Assembly (NCBI GenBank): GCA_040218045.1
Contig: JAVJQA010000032.1
Coordinates: 62,001-126,000 of the forward strand
DNA from: Marinoscillum sp040218045
GTDB lineage: Bacteria; Bacteroidota; Bacteroidia; Cytophagales; Cyclobacteriaceae
Direction of reading: 5' to 3'
Length of the DNA: 64,000 nt
Part shown: positions 53,212-62,749 of the stretch, one piece after another
Layout: each line of letters begins with the position of its first letter
Numbering within the stretch: the first letter of the stretch is position 1
Translations under genes and position numbers: made by a program
The notes under the pieces: model-generated
Databases searched by the model: none
What the model saw: the letters and a program-made list of their open reading frames with translations, nothing else
What the model was told of the DNA's origin: nothing

Positions 53212-53668
53212 AATAGACAAATTTTTAGGGAGTGTGCTTGTCATACTTATGGCAGTGATGGTCATTAATGTGCTCTGGCAGGTAGCTTCAAGATATTTAT
53301 TGGGATCTCCAAGTATTTTCACAGACGAGCTGGCCAATTTCCTGTTGATTTGGGTGGGAATTTTAGGTGCTGCCTATGCGACAGGTAAAAGAATGCATTT
53401 GGCCATAGATATATTACCCAATAAGCTTGAAGGAAAAAGTCAAAAAACATTGATGACGGTAGTTGCGGTGTTGGTTAGCTTATTTGCATTTACTGTTATG
53501 GTCATTGGAGGCATCCGATTGGTATACCTCACACTTTTGTTGGAGCAGCTATCCCCAACCTTACAGATACCACTGGGCTATGTGTACATAGTTATCCCCA
53601 TAAGTGGTATTTTGATCATTTATTATTCTATTTCAAATCTATTAAACCCCGATCATGGCGCTAACTGA
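53201..53668 (+). CDS. TRAP transporter small permease, DctQ-type
   Basis: 155 residues with four hydrophobic helices (VLVILMAVMVINVLWQV, LLIWVGILGAAYATG, VVAVLVSLFAFTVMVIGGI, YIVIPISGILIIYYSI). The family marks are VLWQVASRYLLGSPSIFTDE and GAAYATGKRMHLAIDILPNK. It overlaps dctP by 11 nt and dctM by 14 nt. Confidence 0.93.
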   Translation: MRNKIDKFLGSVLVILMAVMVINVLWQVASRYLLGSPSIFTDELANFLLIWVGILGAAYATGKRMHLAIDILPNKLEGKSQKTLMTVVAVLVSLFAFTVMVIGGIRLVYLTLLLEQLSPTLQIPLGYVYIVIPISGILIIYYSISNLLNPDHGAN

Positions 53669-54950
53669 AGTCCTAATTCTTGTACTTAGTTTTTTGGTGT
53701 TATTGGCCATAGGAGTTCCAGTAGCATATTCAATTGGGTTGTCTTCAATATTTACTTTGGTGATCAGTATGCCGTCCATCACGGCGTTTACCACCATGGC
53801 TCAACGGATGGCCACTGGTCTTGATAGTTTTGCTTTATTGGCAATTCCGTTTTTTATATTATCAGGCCAGTTGATGAACAAGGGTGGTATTGCCCGGCGT
53901 TTGGTGGACTTTGCCAAAGTTATGGTTGGCCCATTGCCTGGAGGCCTGGCTTTTGTCAATATTGTGGCATGTATGCTGTTTGGAGCTATTTCCGGTTCTG
54001 CTGTAGCAGCAGCCTCTGCGATTGGTGGATTTATGGGGCCACGTATGGAGAAGGAAGGTTACGACAAGCCTTTCAGTGCGGCTGTGAATATAACCAGCTC
54101 TACTACGGGTATGATCATTCCTCCAAGTAATATCTTGATAGTCTACTCACTGGCGAGTGGAGGCGTATCTATTGCGGCATTATTTATTGCCGGGTATGTC
54201 CCTGGTATTTTGGTAGGCCTTGGGCTGATGATTGTTTCTGGTGTGATTGCATATAGAAAAGGGTATAAAGGTGATACCAAAGAGAGTTTTACCGCTGGAA
54301 TCAAAAAATTCTTGAATGCCCTTCCAAGTCTTCTGTTACTAGTAATAGTGATAGGAGGTATAGTGGCTGGAATCTTCACTGCTACAGAAGCCTCTGCAAT
54401 TGCAGTGCTTTACACTTTGGTACTGGCCATGGTTTATAAAGAGGTTAGAATAAAGGATCTCCCTGGTATTCTTCAGCATACAGTGCTTACTACTGCTATC
54501 GTAATGTTGCTGATTGGTACGTCTATGGGCATGTCATGGGTAATGTCATACGAAAATATTCCTCAAGAGGTCAGCAACTTTTTGATCGGACTGTCAGACA
54601 ATCCAATAGTTATCCTGATTATAATCAACCTTATTTTGCTATTTGTTGGAGTGTTTATGGATATGACTCCTGCCGTATTAATATTTACACCAATTTTCCT
54701 TCCTGTGGTCATGAAGCTGGGAATGGATCCTATTCACTTTGGTATTATGATGGTACTTAATCTCTGCATAGGCTTGTGTACTCCTCCAGTGGGTGGCGTG
54801 CTCTTCGTGGGCTGTGGAGTGGCTGGGGTGAGTATTGAAAAAGTCATCAAACCGCTTATCCCACTCTTTTTGATTATGATTGTTGTGCTTCTACTTGTTA
54901 CCTATATTCCTGGTTTAAGCCTTTGGCTGCCTGGGGTTTTTGGGCTTTGA
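53655..54950 (+). CDS. TRAP transporter large permease, DctM-type
   Basis: 431 residues, about twelve helices. Typical DctM blocks: ALLAIPFFILSGQLMNKGGI, GPLPGGLAFVNIVACMLFGA, ISGSAVAAASAIGGFMGPRM, TSSTTGMIIPPSNILIVYSL, GIFTATEASAIAVLYTLVLA and LGMDPIHFGIMMVLNLCIGL. It uses the sodium gradient to import the acid bound by DctP. Last gene of the catabolic operon. Confidence 0.96.
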   Translation: MALTEVLILVLSFLVLLAIGVPVAYSIGLSSIFTLVISMPSITAFTTMAQRMATGLDSFALLAIPFFILSGQLMNKGGIARRLVDFAKVMVGPLPGGLAFVNIVACMLFGAISGSAVAAASAIGGFMGPRMEKEGYDKPFSAAVNITSSTTGMIIPPSNILIVYSLASGGVSIAALFIAGYVPGILVGLGLMIVSGVIAYRKGYKGDTKESFTAGIKKFLNALPSLLLLVIVIGGIVAGIFTATEASAIAVLYTLVLAMVYKEVRIKDLPGILQHTVLTTAIVMLLIGTSMGMSWVMSYENIPQEVSNFLIGLSDNPIVILIIINLILLFVGVFMDMTPAVLIFTPIFLPVVMKLGMDPIHFGIMMVLNLCIGLCTPPVGGVLFVGCGVAGVSIEKVIKPLIPLFLIMIVVLLLVTYIPGLSLWLPGVFGL

Positions 54951-55016
54951 TAAGTTATTATATCAAGAGAGCAGTATTAATAAGTTGAATGCGCAATTCT
55001 TTATAAGTTTGTTTTT

Positions 55017-56084
55017 ATGAGCAAACAAAATCCTAAGGTATTCTTAAGTTTAAATCGACTAGCAATCATTGTTTTTATCATTGTAAGTGGTTGTGCTCAG
55101 CCATCAGGAAAAAAGGAAATCCCAGAGTCAACTATTACGCCTGAACAGTATAAAGGAATGGTACTCATCCCATCTGGAGAGTTTACAATGGGAGGAAAAT
55201 CTGAACAAGCCTATCAAGACGAGTATCCAAGACACGACGTTGTAGTATCTGGTTTTTACATGGACGAAACGGAGGTGACCAACGCGCAGTTTAAGGAGTT
55301 TATCGAGGTTACGGGTTATGTGACTATCGCCGAAAAAGATATTGATTGGGAGGAACTGAAAAGTCAAGTGCCTCAGGGCACACCTAAACCTCCGGACTCG
55401 GTACTTCAGTCAGGCTCACTAGTATTTGCTCAGACCGATGTACCAGTTGACCTAAACAATTATGCTCAATGGTGGAAGTGGACGGTAGGAGCGAATTGGC
55501 AACACCCTGAAGGGCCAGGTAGCTCAATCGGGTCAAGAATGGATCATCCTGTAGTACATGTTGCATGGGAAGATGCAAAAGCCTATGCTGAATGGGCTGG
55601 CAAGCGTCTACCTACAGAAGCCGAGTGGGAGTGGGCGGCTATGGGCGGAGCCAAGGATGCAAAGTACCCTTGGGGAAATGGAACTATCGAAGAGGCTACA
55701 GATAAGGCCAATTTCTGGCAAGGCAAATTTCCTTATCAGAATTATGGGCTAGATGGTTATGAGCGTACTGCTCCGGTAAAATCTTTCAGTGCAAACGGTT
55801 ATGGGCTTTATGATATGGCTGGTAACGTGTGGGAGTGGTGTGAAGATAAGTATGATGTGAGGATTTACGAATCCTATTCACAAAGTAACATCGTAGAGAA
55901 TCCCAAGGGACATGAGCAGTATTATGATCCCCGTGAGCCTTATACCCCAAAACATGTTATACGAGGGGGATCATTTTTGTGCAATGACAGCTATTGCAGT
56001 GGCTACCGAGTTGCCAGAAGAATGAGCTCAAGTAAGGACTCTGGATTCAACCATACTGGATTCAGATGTGTTGCTGATCTTTGA
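55017..56084 (+). CDS. formylglycine-generating enzyme-type lipoprotein (SUMF1 family)
   Basis: 355 residues; lipobox VSGC (Cys near 26). FGE fold: GMVLIPSGEFTMGGKSEQAY, FYMDETEVTNAQFKEFIEV, VVHVAWEDAKAYAEWAGKRL, PTEAEWEWAAMGGAKDAKYP, GNVWEWCEDKYD and RGGSFLCNDSYCSGYRVARR. The two Cys in LCNDSYC have the spacing of the copper-binding catalytic pair of true aerobic FGE. FGE converts Cys/Ser of sulfatases to formylglycine. No sulfatase gene is in the window, so it would serve enzymes encoded elsewhere, or be a diverged relative. Confidence 0.88.
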   Translation: MSKQNPKVFLSLNRLAIIVFIIVSGCAQPSGKKEIPESTITPEQYKGMVLIPSGEFTMGGKSEQAYQDEYPRHDVVVSGFYMDETEVTNAQFKEFIEVTGYVTIAEKDIDWEELKSQVPQGTPKPPDSVLQSGSLVFAQTDVPVDLNNYAQWWKWTVGANWQHPEGPGSSIGSRMDHPVVHVAWEDAKAYAEWAGKRLPTEAEWEWAAMGGAKDAKYPWGNGTIEEATDKANFWQGKFPYQNYGLDGYERTAPVKSFSANGYGLYDMAGNVWEWCEDKYDVRIYESYSQSNIVENPKGHEQYYDPREPYTPKHVIRGGSFLCNDSYCSGYRVARRMSSSKDSGFNHTGFRCVADL

Positions 56085-56152
56085 ATTATTCAGTTTTGAG
56101 TTGTTAAAATTCAATTATATTTGAACGTAACACATTTTCCTGGCCGGCATTT

Positions 56153-56962
56153 ATGATCATCAGAACCCTGATACTTCTTGGTATTTTGTGCGCTAGCATT
56201 GCATCCAAAGCACAGCAACGTTATGGGAAGTCTGAAGACGTCATAGAGGTAGCTGAGTCTATGGAAGACTATATCAAAAATAACCATTTGGAGGATATTG
56301 AGGATATAGTACATAGGTTCACAGAGTCGAGAGTCTTTCTTGAATACTTGCTGGAGAAAGGTCATCACATTTCCGCTGATTCCATTAAACTAAAACGGAG
56401 AGACATCCGGGTTGGTACAGATATAGATGTATATGTGAAACATTTTACTGAGCATCAAAACTTCACTATGCTTTTGGTGCCGGTTGACATTTATCCATTG
56501 ATGATTTATGACACCTTATTGTTTTCAGTGATAGAAGTCAGTGATTCTTGGTTGAAGGAGAAGTATTATTACCATGATATTAGTGACGATTCAGTAAAGT
56601 CCGAGCTCCTATCTACTGTGAACCATGATCTGATAACTGATCATATGTTTGATCAGGTAATGCGTGAAAGAAACCAAAAGAATGCCGAAGTTCAGGTCAA
56701 ACTTCATGAAAGTTATATTTCTACAAATCATATCAATGTGAACACGCACAATATGAGCAAAGAGGAAAAGCGTGAAATTATGCATTCCTGGGGTCTCATG
56801 AAGAAACTTTTTACCCATAATCTTGATTTAAATGTAGAAATGAATGTATACATTTTTGGGTTCGATGATATGCGTATCATTCATTACACCAGTAATGGAG
56901 AGGTGAGTTATCGGATCACACCAGGTAATATTTTCACCAGGCATCATTTTATAGAAGAATAA
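56153..56962 (+). CDS. hypothetical secreted protein
   Basis: 269 residues; signal peptide MIIRTLILLGILCASIASKA. The mature part is mixed alpha/beta with many His and Asp/Glu (KHFTEHQNFTMLLVPVDIYP, MRIIHYTSNGEVSYRITPGN). No family is recognised. It is 7 nt before the zinc-ribbon-like gene, so the two are probably one transcript. Confidence 0.65.
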   Translation: MIIRTLILLGILCASIASKAQQRYGKSEDVIEVAESMEDYIKNNHLEDIEDIVHRFTESRVFLEYLLEKGHHISADSIKLKRRDIRVGTDIDVYVKHFTEHQNFTMLLVPVDIYPLMIYDTLLFSVIEVSDSWLKEKYYYHDISDDSVKSELLSTVNHDLITDHMFDQVMRERNQKNAEVQVKLHESYISTNHINVNTHNMSKEEKREIMHSWGLMKKLFTHNLDLNVEMNVYIFGFDDMRIIHYTSNGEVSYRITPGNIFTRHHFIEE

Positions 56963-56969
56963 GTACCGA

Positions 56970-57221
56970 ATGAGTTGTGTTACAGGAAAACGAGCATATG
57001 ATTCGAAAGAGCAAGCAGAGGAAGCTTTAATCTCAACACGGGCTCGGAATGGTTATCGGGATAATAGTGGCCCGATCGCGATATACCAATGTGACGATTG
57101 TGGTTTATGGCATTTCACATCACAGGGGCCGGAGAGCTCAATATTAAAATCCCCCGAAGTACAAAAGAGAATTAAAGACCAGTATGAAGCAGAATACTGG
57201 TCTAAAAAATTAGGATTTTGA
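56970..57221 (+). CDS. small zinc-ribbon-like protein
   Basis: 83 residues. An N-terminal Cys (MSCVTGKRAYDSKEQAEEAL) and a CDDCGLWHFTSQ block form a possible Zn site (Cys, CxxC, His). The pattern GxIAIYQCDDCGxWHxTS is common to small conserved proteins of Bacteroidota of unknown function. The C-terminal half is helical and charged. The last 12 nt overlap the convergent DUF4494 gene. Confidence 0.7.
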   Translation: MSCVTGKRAYDSKEQAEEALISTRARNGYRDNSGPIAIYQCDDCGLWHFTSQGPESSILKSPEVQKRIKDQYEAEYWSKKLGF

Positions 57222-57698
57222 TTCTTCTATTACTTCAGATAAAGGTTTTAAGTTAGATGGTATCTGATCCTCAGGGTTGTACGGGTAAACTTCAAGAATA
57301 TTGGTCAATGTGATGGAAGGTATATCATACGGTACCAACATGCTGTTGAGATGCTCTTCAATACGCTCATAGGCTTGTTTGGCATTATCAGCACTAACAA
57401 GTATGTAAGTATTGATTTTGACTTCTTTGTCCTTATCGCCATCTACTGTAGCGTAAACAACTTTGCTTTTAAACCACTTTTCAGAATCCTCATGGTTGAT
57501 CACTTCCGCAATATTGGTTTTGGTGATCTGAGTCACTGAAAATTCCCCATGAACGTCTCTTTCACAGATTTCATAGACCCTAGATTCAGCATCAGTGTAG
57601 GATACAGCATCCAATAGAAATGTATCAGTTACCTGTTTAAGCATTCCATCATCTAATTCTTTATTGTGTTTAATTTTACAGGTATACCAGATCTTCAT
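57210..57698 (-). CDS. DUF4494-family protein
   Basis: 162 residues, cytoplasmic. Matches DUF4494 by MKIWYTCKIKHNKELDDGML, VTDTFLLDAVSYTDAESRVY, VTQITKTNIAEVINHEDSEK, WFKSKVVYATVD and NTYILVSADNAKQAYERIEE. The family is known from Bacteroidota, with unknown function. ATG at 57698. Confidence 0.88.
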   Translation of the reverse strand: MKIWYTCKIKHNKELDDGMLKQVTDTFLLDAVSYTDAESRVYEICERDVHGEFSVTQITKTNIAEVINHEDSEKWFKSKVVYATVDGDKDKEVKINTYILVSADNAKQAYERIEEHLNSMLVPYDIPSITLTNILEVYPYNPEDQIPSNLKPLSEVIEESKS

Positions 57699-57858
57699 TT
57701 GCGCTAATTTATTTGATTATAGACATGTGGGCTGCAAAGATAGATTTCCAATTAGTTTGAGAAAATTTATTGAGATAATCTTGTGATAATTTTTAAGAAG
57801 TCAGGAAAATGGACCAGAATTGCCTGACAGATTATAACATTAAACCCTATAACCCCAA

Positions 57859-59832
57859 ATGGCTACCCAAATTCCAAAAGTCTTATGGACTCCAAATAGT
57901 GAATTGAAGCAACATAGTAACCTTCAGGCCTATATGAACTGGCTCGAATCTGAAAGAAATTTAAAATTTGATGATTATGACCAGCTATGGCAATGGTCTG
58001 TGGATGAGATTGGGTCGTTTTGGGAGAGTATTAAAGACTATTTTAAGGTAATAGAGCATGGCGATCCTCAAATTGTGCATTCTGATCATCTAATGCCTAA
58101 TGTTGAGTGGTTTGCAGGCTCCAGGATTAATTATGCTGAGCACATTTTCAGGAATGAAAACTCAAATCATTCTTCCATTGTTTTCAAGCAAGAAGGACAG
58201 CATCCTATTGATTTGTCCTGGGCGGAACTGAGATCAAGAGTAACCGCATTGCAACAATTTTTTTTGCGAAAAGGAATCCAAAAAGGGGATCGCATTGTCG
58301 CCTATGTCCCCAATATCCCAGAGGCAACCATTGGTTTTTTGGCGGCTTGTTCGATAGGTGCAGTCTGGTCTAGTTGCTCACCAGATTTCGGTGCATCAGG
58401 AGTGGTAGACAGATTTCATCAAATAGAGCCTAAATTGTTGATTACTGTTGATGGGTATCGCTATGGGGGCAAGGCCCATGACAAATCAGAGGTTGTCCAT
58501 GAAATACTGAGCAGGTTGTCCACAATCGAGACGGTTGTGCAAATTCCTTACTTGAACAAAACCCGTTTTATCGATTATGCTGAGGATTGGGATGAGGTCA
58601 CTCAACCGGTTGAAGATAAATTGAAGTTTATTCCTGTAGACTTTTCTGATCCAATTTGGGTACTTTATTCCTCTGGTACTACTGGTCAGCCCAAAGCCAT
58701 CACGCACTCTCAGGGAGGTGTCCTTCTGGAACATTTGAAATATGTGAGTTTTCACAATGATGTGAAACCCGGTGAACGCTACTTTTGGTACACTACTACA
58801 GGATGGATGATGTGGAATTTTGTTCAGGCTACACTGCTCATTGGTGCTACTATAGTGCTTTATGATGGAAGTCCCGGTTACCCTGACATGAACGAGCTGT
58901 GGGAGTTTGCTGAAAAAGCAAAAATCAATCATTTTGGTACCAGTGCCCCTTTTATTTTGGCATGTATCAATAAAGGTATAGTACCAGCAGAGCGCTATTC
59001 TTTCGATTCTTTGAGATCGATAAGTAGTACTGGATCACCGTTGCCTCCTGAGGCTTTTGATTGGATTTATAAAGCTGTGAAGTCTGATGTCTGGCTTTGT
59101 TCTATGAGTGGGGGTACTGATGTTTGTTCTGCCTTTGTAGGTGGCTGTCCCCTTGAACCTCTATATGAGGGAGAAATTCAACGAAGAGCTCTAGGATGTG
59201 CTATGTATGCCTTTGATGATGAAGGTAATGAGGTGGTGGAAGATGTAGGCGAAATGGTCATTACAAAACCAATGCCTTCCATGCCAATTTATTTTTGGAA
59301 TGACCCTGGTAAAGAACGGTATACGGAAAGCTATTTTGAAATGTACCCTGGGGTTTGGAGGCATGGTGATTGGTTAGAGCTAACCAATAGGAATACTTTA
59401 ATCATTAAAGGTAGGTCTGACGCTACTCTTAACCGGCATGGAATAAGGATTGGTACTGCCGAAATTTATCAATGTGTTGATAAATTACCGGCTATAAAAG
59501 ATAGTTTAGTACTGAATTTGGAGCTTAGAGGAGGCCAGCATTTTATGCCACTTTTTGTGGTGTTGAATGAAGGTTTTGAAATTAGTGAGACGTTGGTTGA
59601 TGAAATTTCTGAGCAAATAAAAAGTGAGTTTACAGCCAGACATATACCAGATGAACTTATTCAGGTGCCAGACATACCTTATACCATCAGTGGCAAAAAA
59701 ATGGAAGCTCCCATAAAGAAAATACTCTTGGGAAAAACAAAGGAAGACTCAGCAAATATTAGTGCAATGAGAAACCCTGAATCTCTGGACTTTTTTGTGG
59801 ATTATGCCAGGGCTAAAAAGTTTAGTTCATAA
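57859..59832 (+). CDS. acetoacetate--CoA ligase
   Basis: 657 residues, ANL superfamily. The N-terminal cap is LWTPNSELKQHSNLQAYMNW; then the P-loop VLYSSGTTGQPKAITHSQGG, acetoacetyl-CoA synthetase-type blocks WYTTTGWMMWNFVQATLLIG and CSMSGGTDVCSAFVGGCPLE, hinge GRSDATLNRHGIRIGTAEIY, and the catalytic Lys in PYTISGKKMEAPIKK. It activates acetoacetate with ATP and CoA, for use of ketone bodies or in polyhydroxybutyrate/leucine breakdown. It stands as a single gene. Confidence 0.95.
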   Translation: MATQIPKVLWTPNSELKQHSNLQAYMNWLESERNLKFDDYDQLWQWSVDEIGSFWESIKDYFKVIEHGDPQIVHSDHLMPNVEWFAGSRINYAEHIFRNENSNHSSIVFKQEGQHPIDLSWAELRSRVTALQQFFLRKGIQKGDRIVAYVPNIPEATIGFLAACSIGAVWSSCSPDFGASGVVDRFHQIEPKLLITVDGYRYGGKAHDKSEVVHEILSRLSTIETVVQIPYLNKTRFIDYAEDWDEVTQPVEDKLKFIPVDFSDPIWVLYSSGTTGQPKAITHSQGGVLLEHLKYVSFHNDVKPGERYFWYTTTGWMMWNFVQATLLIGATIVLYDGSPGYPDMNELWEFAEKAKINHFGTSAPFILACINKGIVPAERYSFDSLRSISSTGSPLPPEAFDWIYKAVKSDVWLCSMSGGTDVCSAFVGGCPLEPLYEGEIQRRALGCAMYAFDDEGNEVVEDVGEMVITKPMPSMPIYFWNDPGKERYTESYFEMYPGVWRHGDWLELTNRNTLIIKGRSDATLNRHGIRIGTAEIYQCVDKLPAIKDSLVLNLELRGGQHFMPLFVVLNEGFEISETLVDEISEQIKSEFTARHIPDELIQVPDIPYTISGKKMEAPIKKILLGKTKEDSANISAMRNPESLDFFVDYARAKKFSS

Positions 59833-59922
59833 TTAAAGTTTTTGGATTAGTCGAAATAGGGGTTGGTCTGGAGTTTTGTATAGGTGACATTGTTTACTTT
59901 TAAAATTGGTAACCAACTACCC

Positions 59923-62748
59923 ATGATAGACAAGAGACTAACCATCCTTCTATTTATTGCTTTAATCGCATTTCCATTTATAAGCACATCGCAGGGTGAA
60001 CAAGACAGTTTGAGACAGGTGCTTAGCCTGACCGATGAAGGTGATTATGAAGCACTTATTAATCTCAACAATGCCCTGGCATGGGCGTATCGGGATACGA
60101 GACCTGATTCAGCCTTGTATCATGCAAACAAGGCATTGAGGTTAAGCCGACAACACGATTTTAAAGATTTGGAAATCCAATCAATCAATTATGTAGGCGT
60201 TGCCTATCGAAACCTTAGTAACTTTTCAAAAGCCTTTGAGAAATACCTGGAGGCCTTAAAGCTCTCAGAAGAGCGCAAAAACCAGGAGCAGCGAGGCTAC
60301 TCGCTCATCAATCTCGGAAATCTTTATCTATATCAAACCAACTTTCAGGGAGCGATCAAGTATTTTATTCAGGGTTTGGACCAGGCTCAGGCTCTTGCTG
60401 ATAAGCGAATGGTCGGATACTGCTTTTTAAATCTTGGTAGATCATATAAAGGTATTGCCGAATATGGCCAGGCAGAGCTTTATTACAAGCAGGCTATTGA
60501 GATACGTGGAGAGTTGGGTGATACATACGGAATGATGGCTGCTGAGATAGACCTGGCCGAAACCTATATGGGTCAAGGTAACTTAAAGCAGGCTGAACGT
60601 TATCACCTCAGTTTGATAGAGCGGTTAGAAGACAATAATCCGCGAATGTTGGCAGTTGTTTACAATAATATTTCTAAACTCTACCTGATCAAAAATGAGT
60701 TGCTCAAGGCAAGAGAATATGCCAATCTTGCCATTGAGATCACACAAAGTGTCAATTCAAGGTACGAAGAAAAAAATGTGCTCGAGACCTTGAGTAGAAT
60801 CAATGCCCAGGGTGGAAATTTTGAAGACGCCTTTGAGAATCACGTTCGTTATGCAGAATTAAACCAGCAATTGTTCAGTGAAGAAAACATTCGTAGAATT
60901 GAACAGATGAAGGGTCAATACCAGATGGAGCAACAGGAGGTTGAAAATGAATTTCTCAGGAAACAAAGTGAACTAAGCGCTGAAATCATTTCGAGACAAA
61001 GGATAATCATTACCCTTACCGTGTTAGGTATTACTTTACTCTTATTGATCGCTATATTATCAGTTAGGGGCTATATGATCAAGAGAAGGCTTTCTAATGA
61101 AATTAGTGAGCAAAAGGATAAAATTGAAGCTGATAAAGAAGTTATAGAAAAGCAGTCCAATAAGCTTAAGGAGCTTGATGAGGCAAAATCACGATTTTTC
61201 GCCAATGTTTCTCACGACCTGCGTTCTCCTCTTAGCTTGATCATAGGCAACCTGGAGATGCTGAGAGAGGATAAGGATGTAGTACTCAGTGCCAGTGCAA
61301 TCAAAAACCTGGATACTGGCTATAAGAATTGTAAAAGATTACTTTACCTGACCGACGAAATAAATGACTTAACAAAGCTGGAAGAAGGGAAAGTCAACCT
61401 GAAGAAGGAGGTGGTGAAATTGAGCTCATATATAGGGATGCTTACTGAAATGTTTGTCGGTACGGCAGAATATAAAGGTGTCAAACTTGTCAACAAGAAT
61501 TATATTGATAAGGATGAAACCATTTTTATTGACCCACGCCAATTCGAAAAAATATTCTACAATTTGGTGTCCAATGCTATTAGGCATACCTCAAAGGGCG
61601 ATCAAATCGTTATTGAAACACATGACAACAACGATAGTATTCTGCTCAATGTAATTGATACTGGTGAAGGCATTTCCCAAGAGAGCCTGGACTATGTCTT
61701 TGACCGATTCTATCAATCAAAGAACAATGTATATAGGACCAAGGAAGGATTGGGGATTGGTTTAGCACTGGTCAAAGAACTGGTAGAGCTGCATGATGCT
61801 ACGATCACTGTGGAAAGTACGCTGGGTCTCGGTACAAGTTTTAAAATGACCTTCCCAAAAGCAAGTACACTTCATGACGAGGCAGTTGTTGCACCTTCTT
61901 TCACGTATGTTAGTGAGCGTAAGCATCTTTACGATGAAATTGATCGAGAGGAGCGGGCAGGAGTAAATCTTCCAAAACAAGAAAAGGAACAGTCTACAAT
62001 CATGATTGTGGATGATCACCCTGAAATCCGATATCATATAAGGCAGATACTGGAAGACGATTATCATGTCATAGAAGCCGCACATGGCATTGAAGCTTTA
62101 GAATTGCTCAAGCACAATGAGGTTTCTTTGATTGTTTCTGATCTTATGATGCCCTGGATGGATGGATTTGAATTGATTGAATCTATCAAAGCAAATGATG
62201 ATTTCAATAAGATTCCCATACTTGTAGTATCAGCCAGGATCTCCGAAAAGGATCAGGAGAAAGTTCTATATCAGGGCATCAATGATTACTTGCAAAAACC
62301 TTTTCAGAAGAAAGAGTTAATACTGAGAATCACCAATTTATTGGAAACTAGAAAGAATTATGAAGGAACAGAGACTGATATGTTCTCTAAATTGTTTGAT
62401 AAATCCAGTCTGGATGCAGTGGAGAAGGATATCTTGTCCAGGCTTGATCAAATTGTGATGGAGAAGATAGATGATGAAAACCTTTCTGTTTATGACCTGG
62501 CCTATGCCATGGCAGCAAGTGAACGGCAGGTGTATCGGTTAGTCAAAAAAATTACTGGCTTGACTCCTTTCGAATATGTGTCTGAAATAAGGATGAAGTA
62601 TGTGGATTACCTCATCAGAAAGAATAAAGTAAGAAATGCTTCAGAAGCAGCACGAAGTATAGGCCTTAAAAACGTCACAGCTTTCAGCAAGCAATACGAG
62701 AAGAAGTTTGGAGTGAAGCCTTCAGATGTACTGAAGGCTGATGCTTAA
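59923..62748 (+). CDS. TPR-containing hybrid sensor kinase with REC and AraC output
   Basis: The frame opens at 59884; MIDKRLTILLFIALIAFPFI at 59923 is a better signal peptide (941 residues). Periplasmic TPRs follow (about 40-320; for example YGQAELYYKQAIEIRGELGD), then a TM helix (about 360-380), HisKA (DEAKSRFFANVSHDLRSPLS, His near 431), HATPase (NLVSNAIRHT, DTGEGIS, GLGIGLALV), a receiver (IMIVDDHPEIRY, LIVSDLMMPWMDG, Asp near 740) and an AraC HTH (LSVYDLAYAMAASERQVYRL, SEAARSIGLKNVTAFSKQYE). It joins sensor and DNA-binding regulator in one chain, like hybrid systems of Bacteroides, but the sensor part is TPR instead of a propeller. Ligand and targets are unknown. Confidence 0.95.
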   Translation: MIDKRLTILLFIALIAFPFISTSQGEQDSLRQVLSLTDEGDYEALINLNNALAWAYRDTRPDSALYHANKALRLSRQHDFKDLEIQSINYVGVAYRNLSNFSKAFEKYLEALKLSEERKNQEQRGYSLINLGNLYLYQTNFQGAIKYFIQGLDQAQALADKRMVGYCFLNLGRSYKGIAEYGQAELYYKQAIEIRGELGDTYGMMAAEIDLAETYMGQGNLKQAERYHLSLIERLEDNNPRMLAVVYNNISKLYLIKNELLKAREYANLAIEITQSVNSRYEEKNVLETLSRINAQGGNFEDAFENHVRYAELNQQLFSEENIRRIEQMKGQYQMEQQEVENEFLRKQSELSAEIISRQRIIITLTVLGITLLLLIAILSVRGYMIKRRLSNEISEQKDKIEADKEVIEKQSNKLKELDEAKSRFFANVSHDLRSPLSLIIGNLEMLREDKDVVLSASAIKNLDTGYKNCKRLLYLTDEINDLTKLEEGKVNLKKEVVKLSSYIGMLTEMFVGTAEYKGVKLVNKNYIDKDETIFIDPRQFEKIFYNLVSNAIRHTSKGDQIVIETHDNNDSILLNVIDTGEGISQESLDYVFDRFYQSKNNVYRTKEGLGIGLALVKELVELHDATITVESTLGLGTSFKMTFPKASTLHDEAVVAPSFTYVSERKHLYDEIDREERAGVNLPKQEKEQSTIMIVDDHPEIRYHIRQILEDDYHVIEAAHGIEALELLKHNEVSLIVSDLMMPWMDGFELIESIKANDDFNKIPILVVSARISEKDQEKVLYQGINDYLQKPFQKKELILRITNLLETRKNYEGTETDMFSKLFDKSSLDAVEKDILSRLDQIVMEKIDDENLSVYDLAYAMAASERQVYRLVKKITGLTPFEYVSEIRMKYVDYLIRKNKVRNASEAARSIGLKNVTAFSKQYEKKFGVKPSDVLKADA

Positions 62749-62749
62749 A

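Noticed and set aside
58486..58932. 148-residue antisense ORF over acetoacetate--CoA ligase
   Set aside because: Overlaps highly conserved catalytic motifs of the sense gene; shadow.
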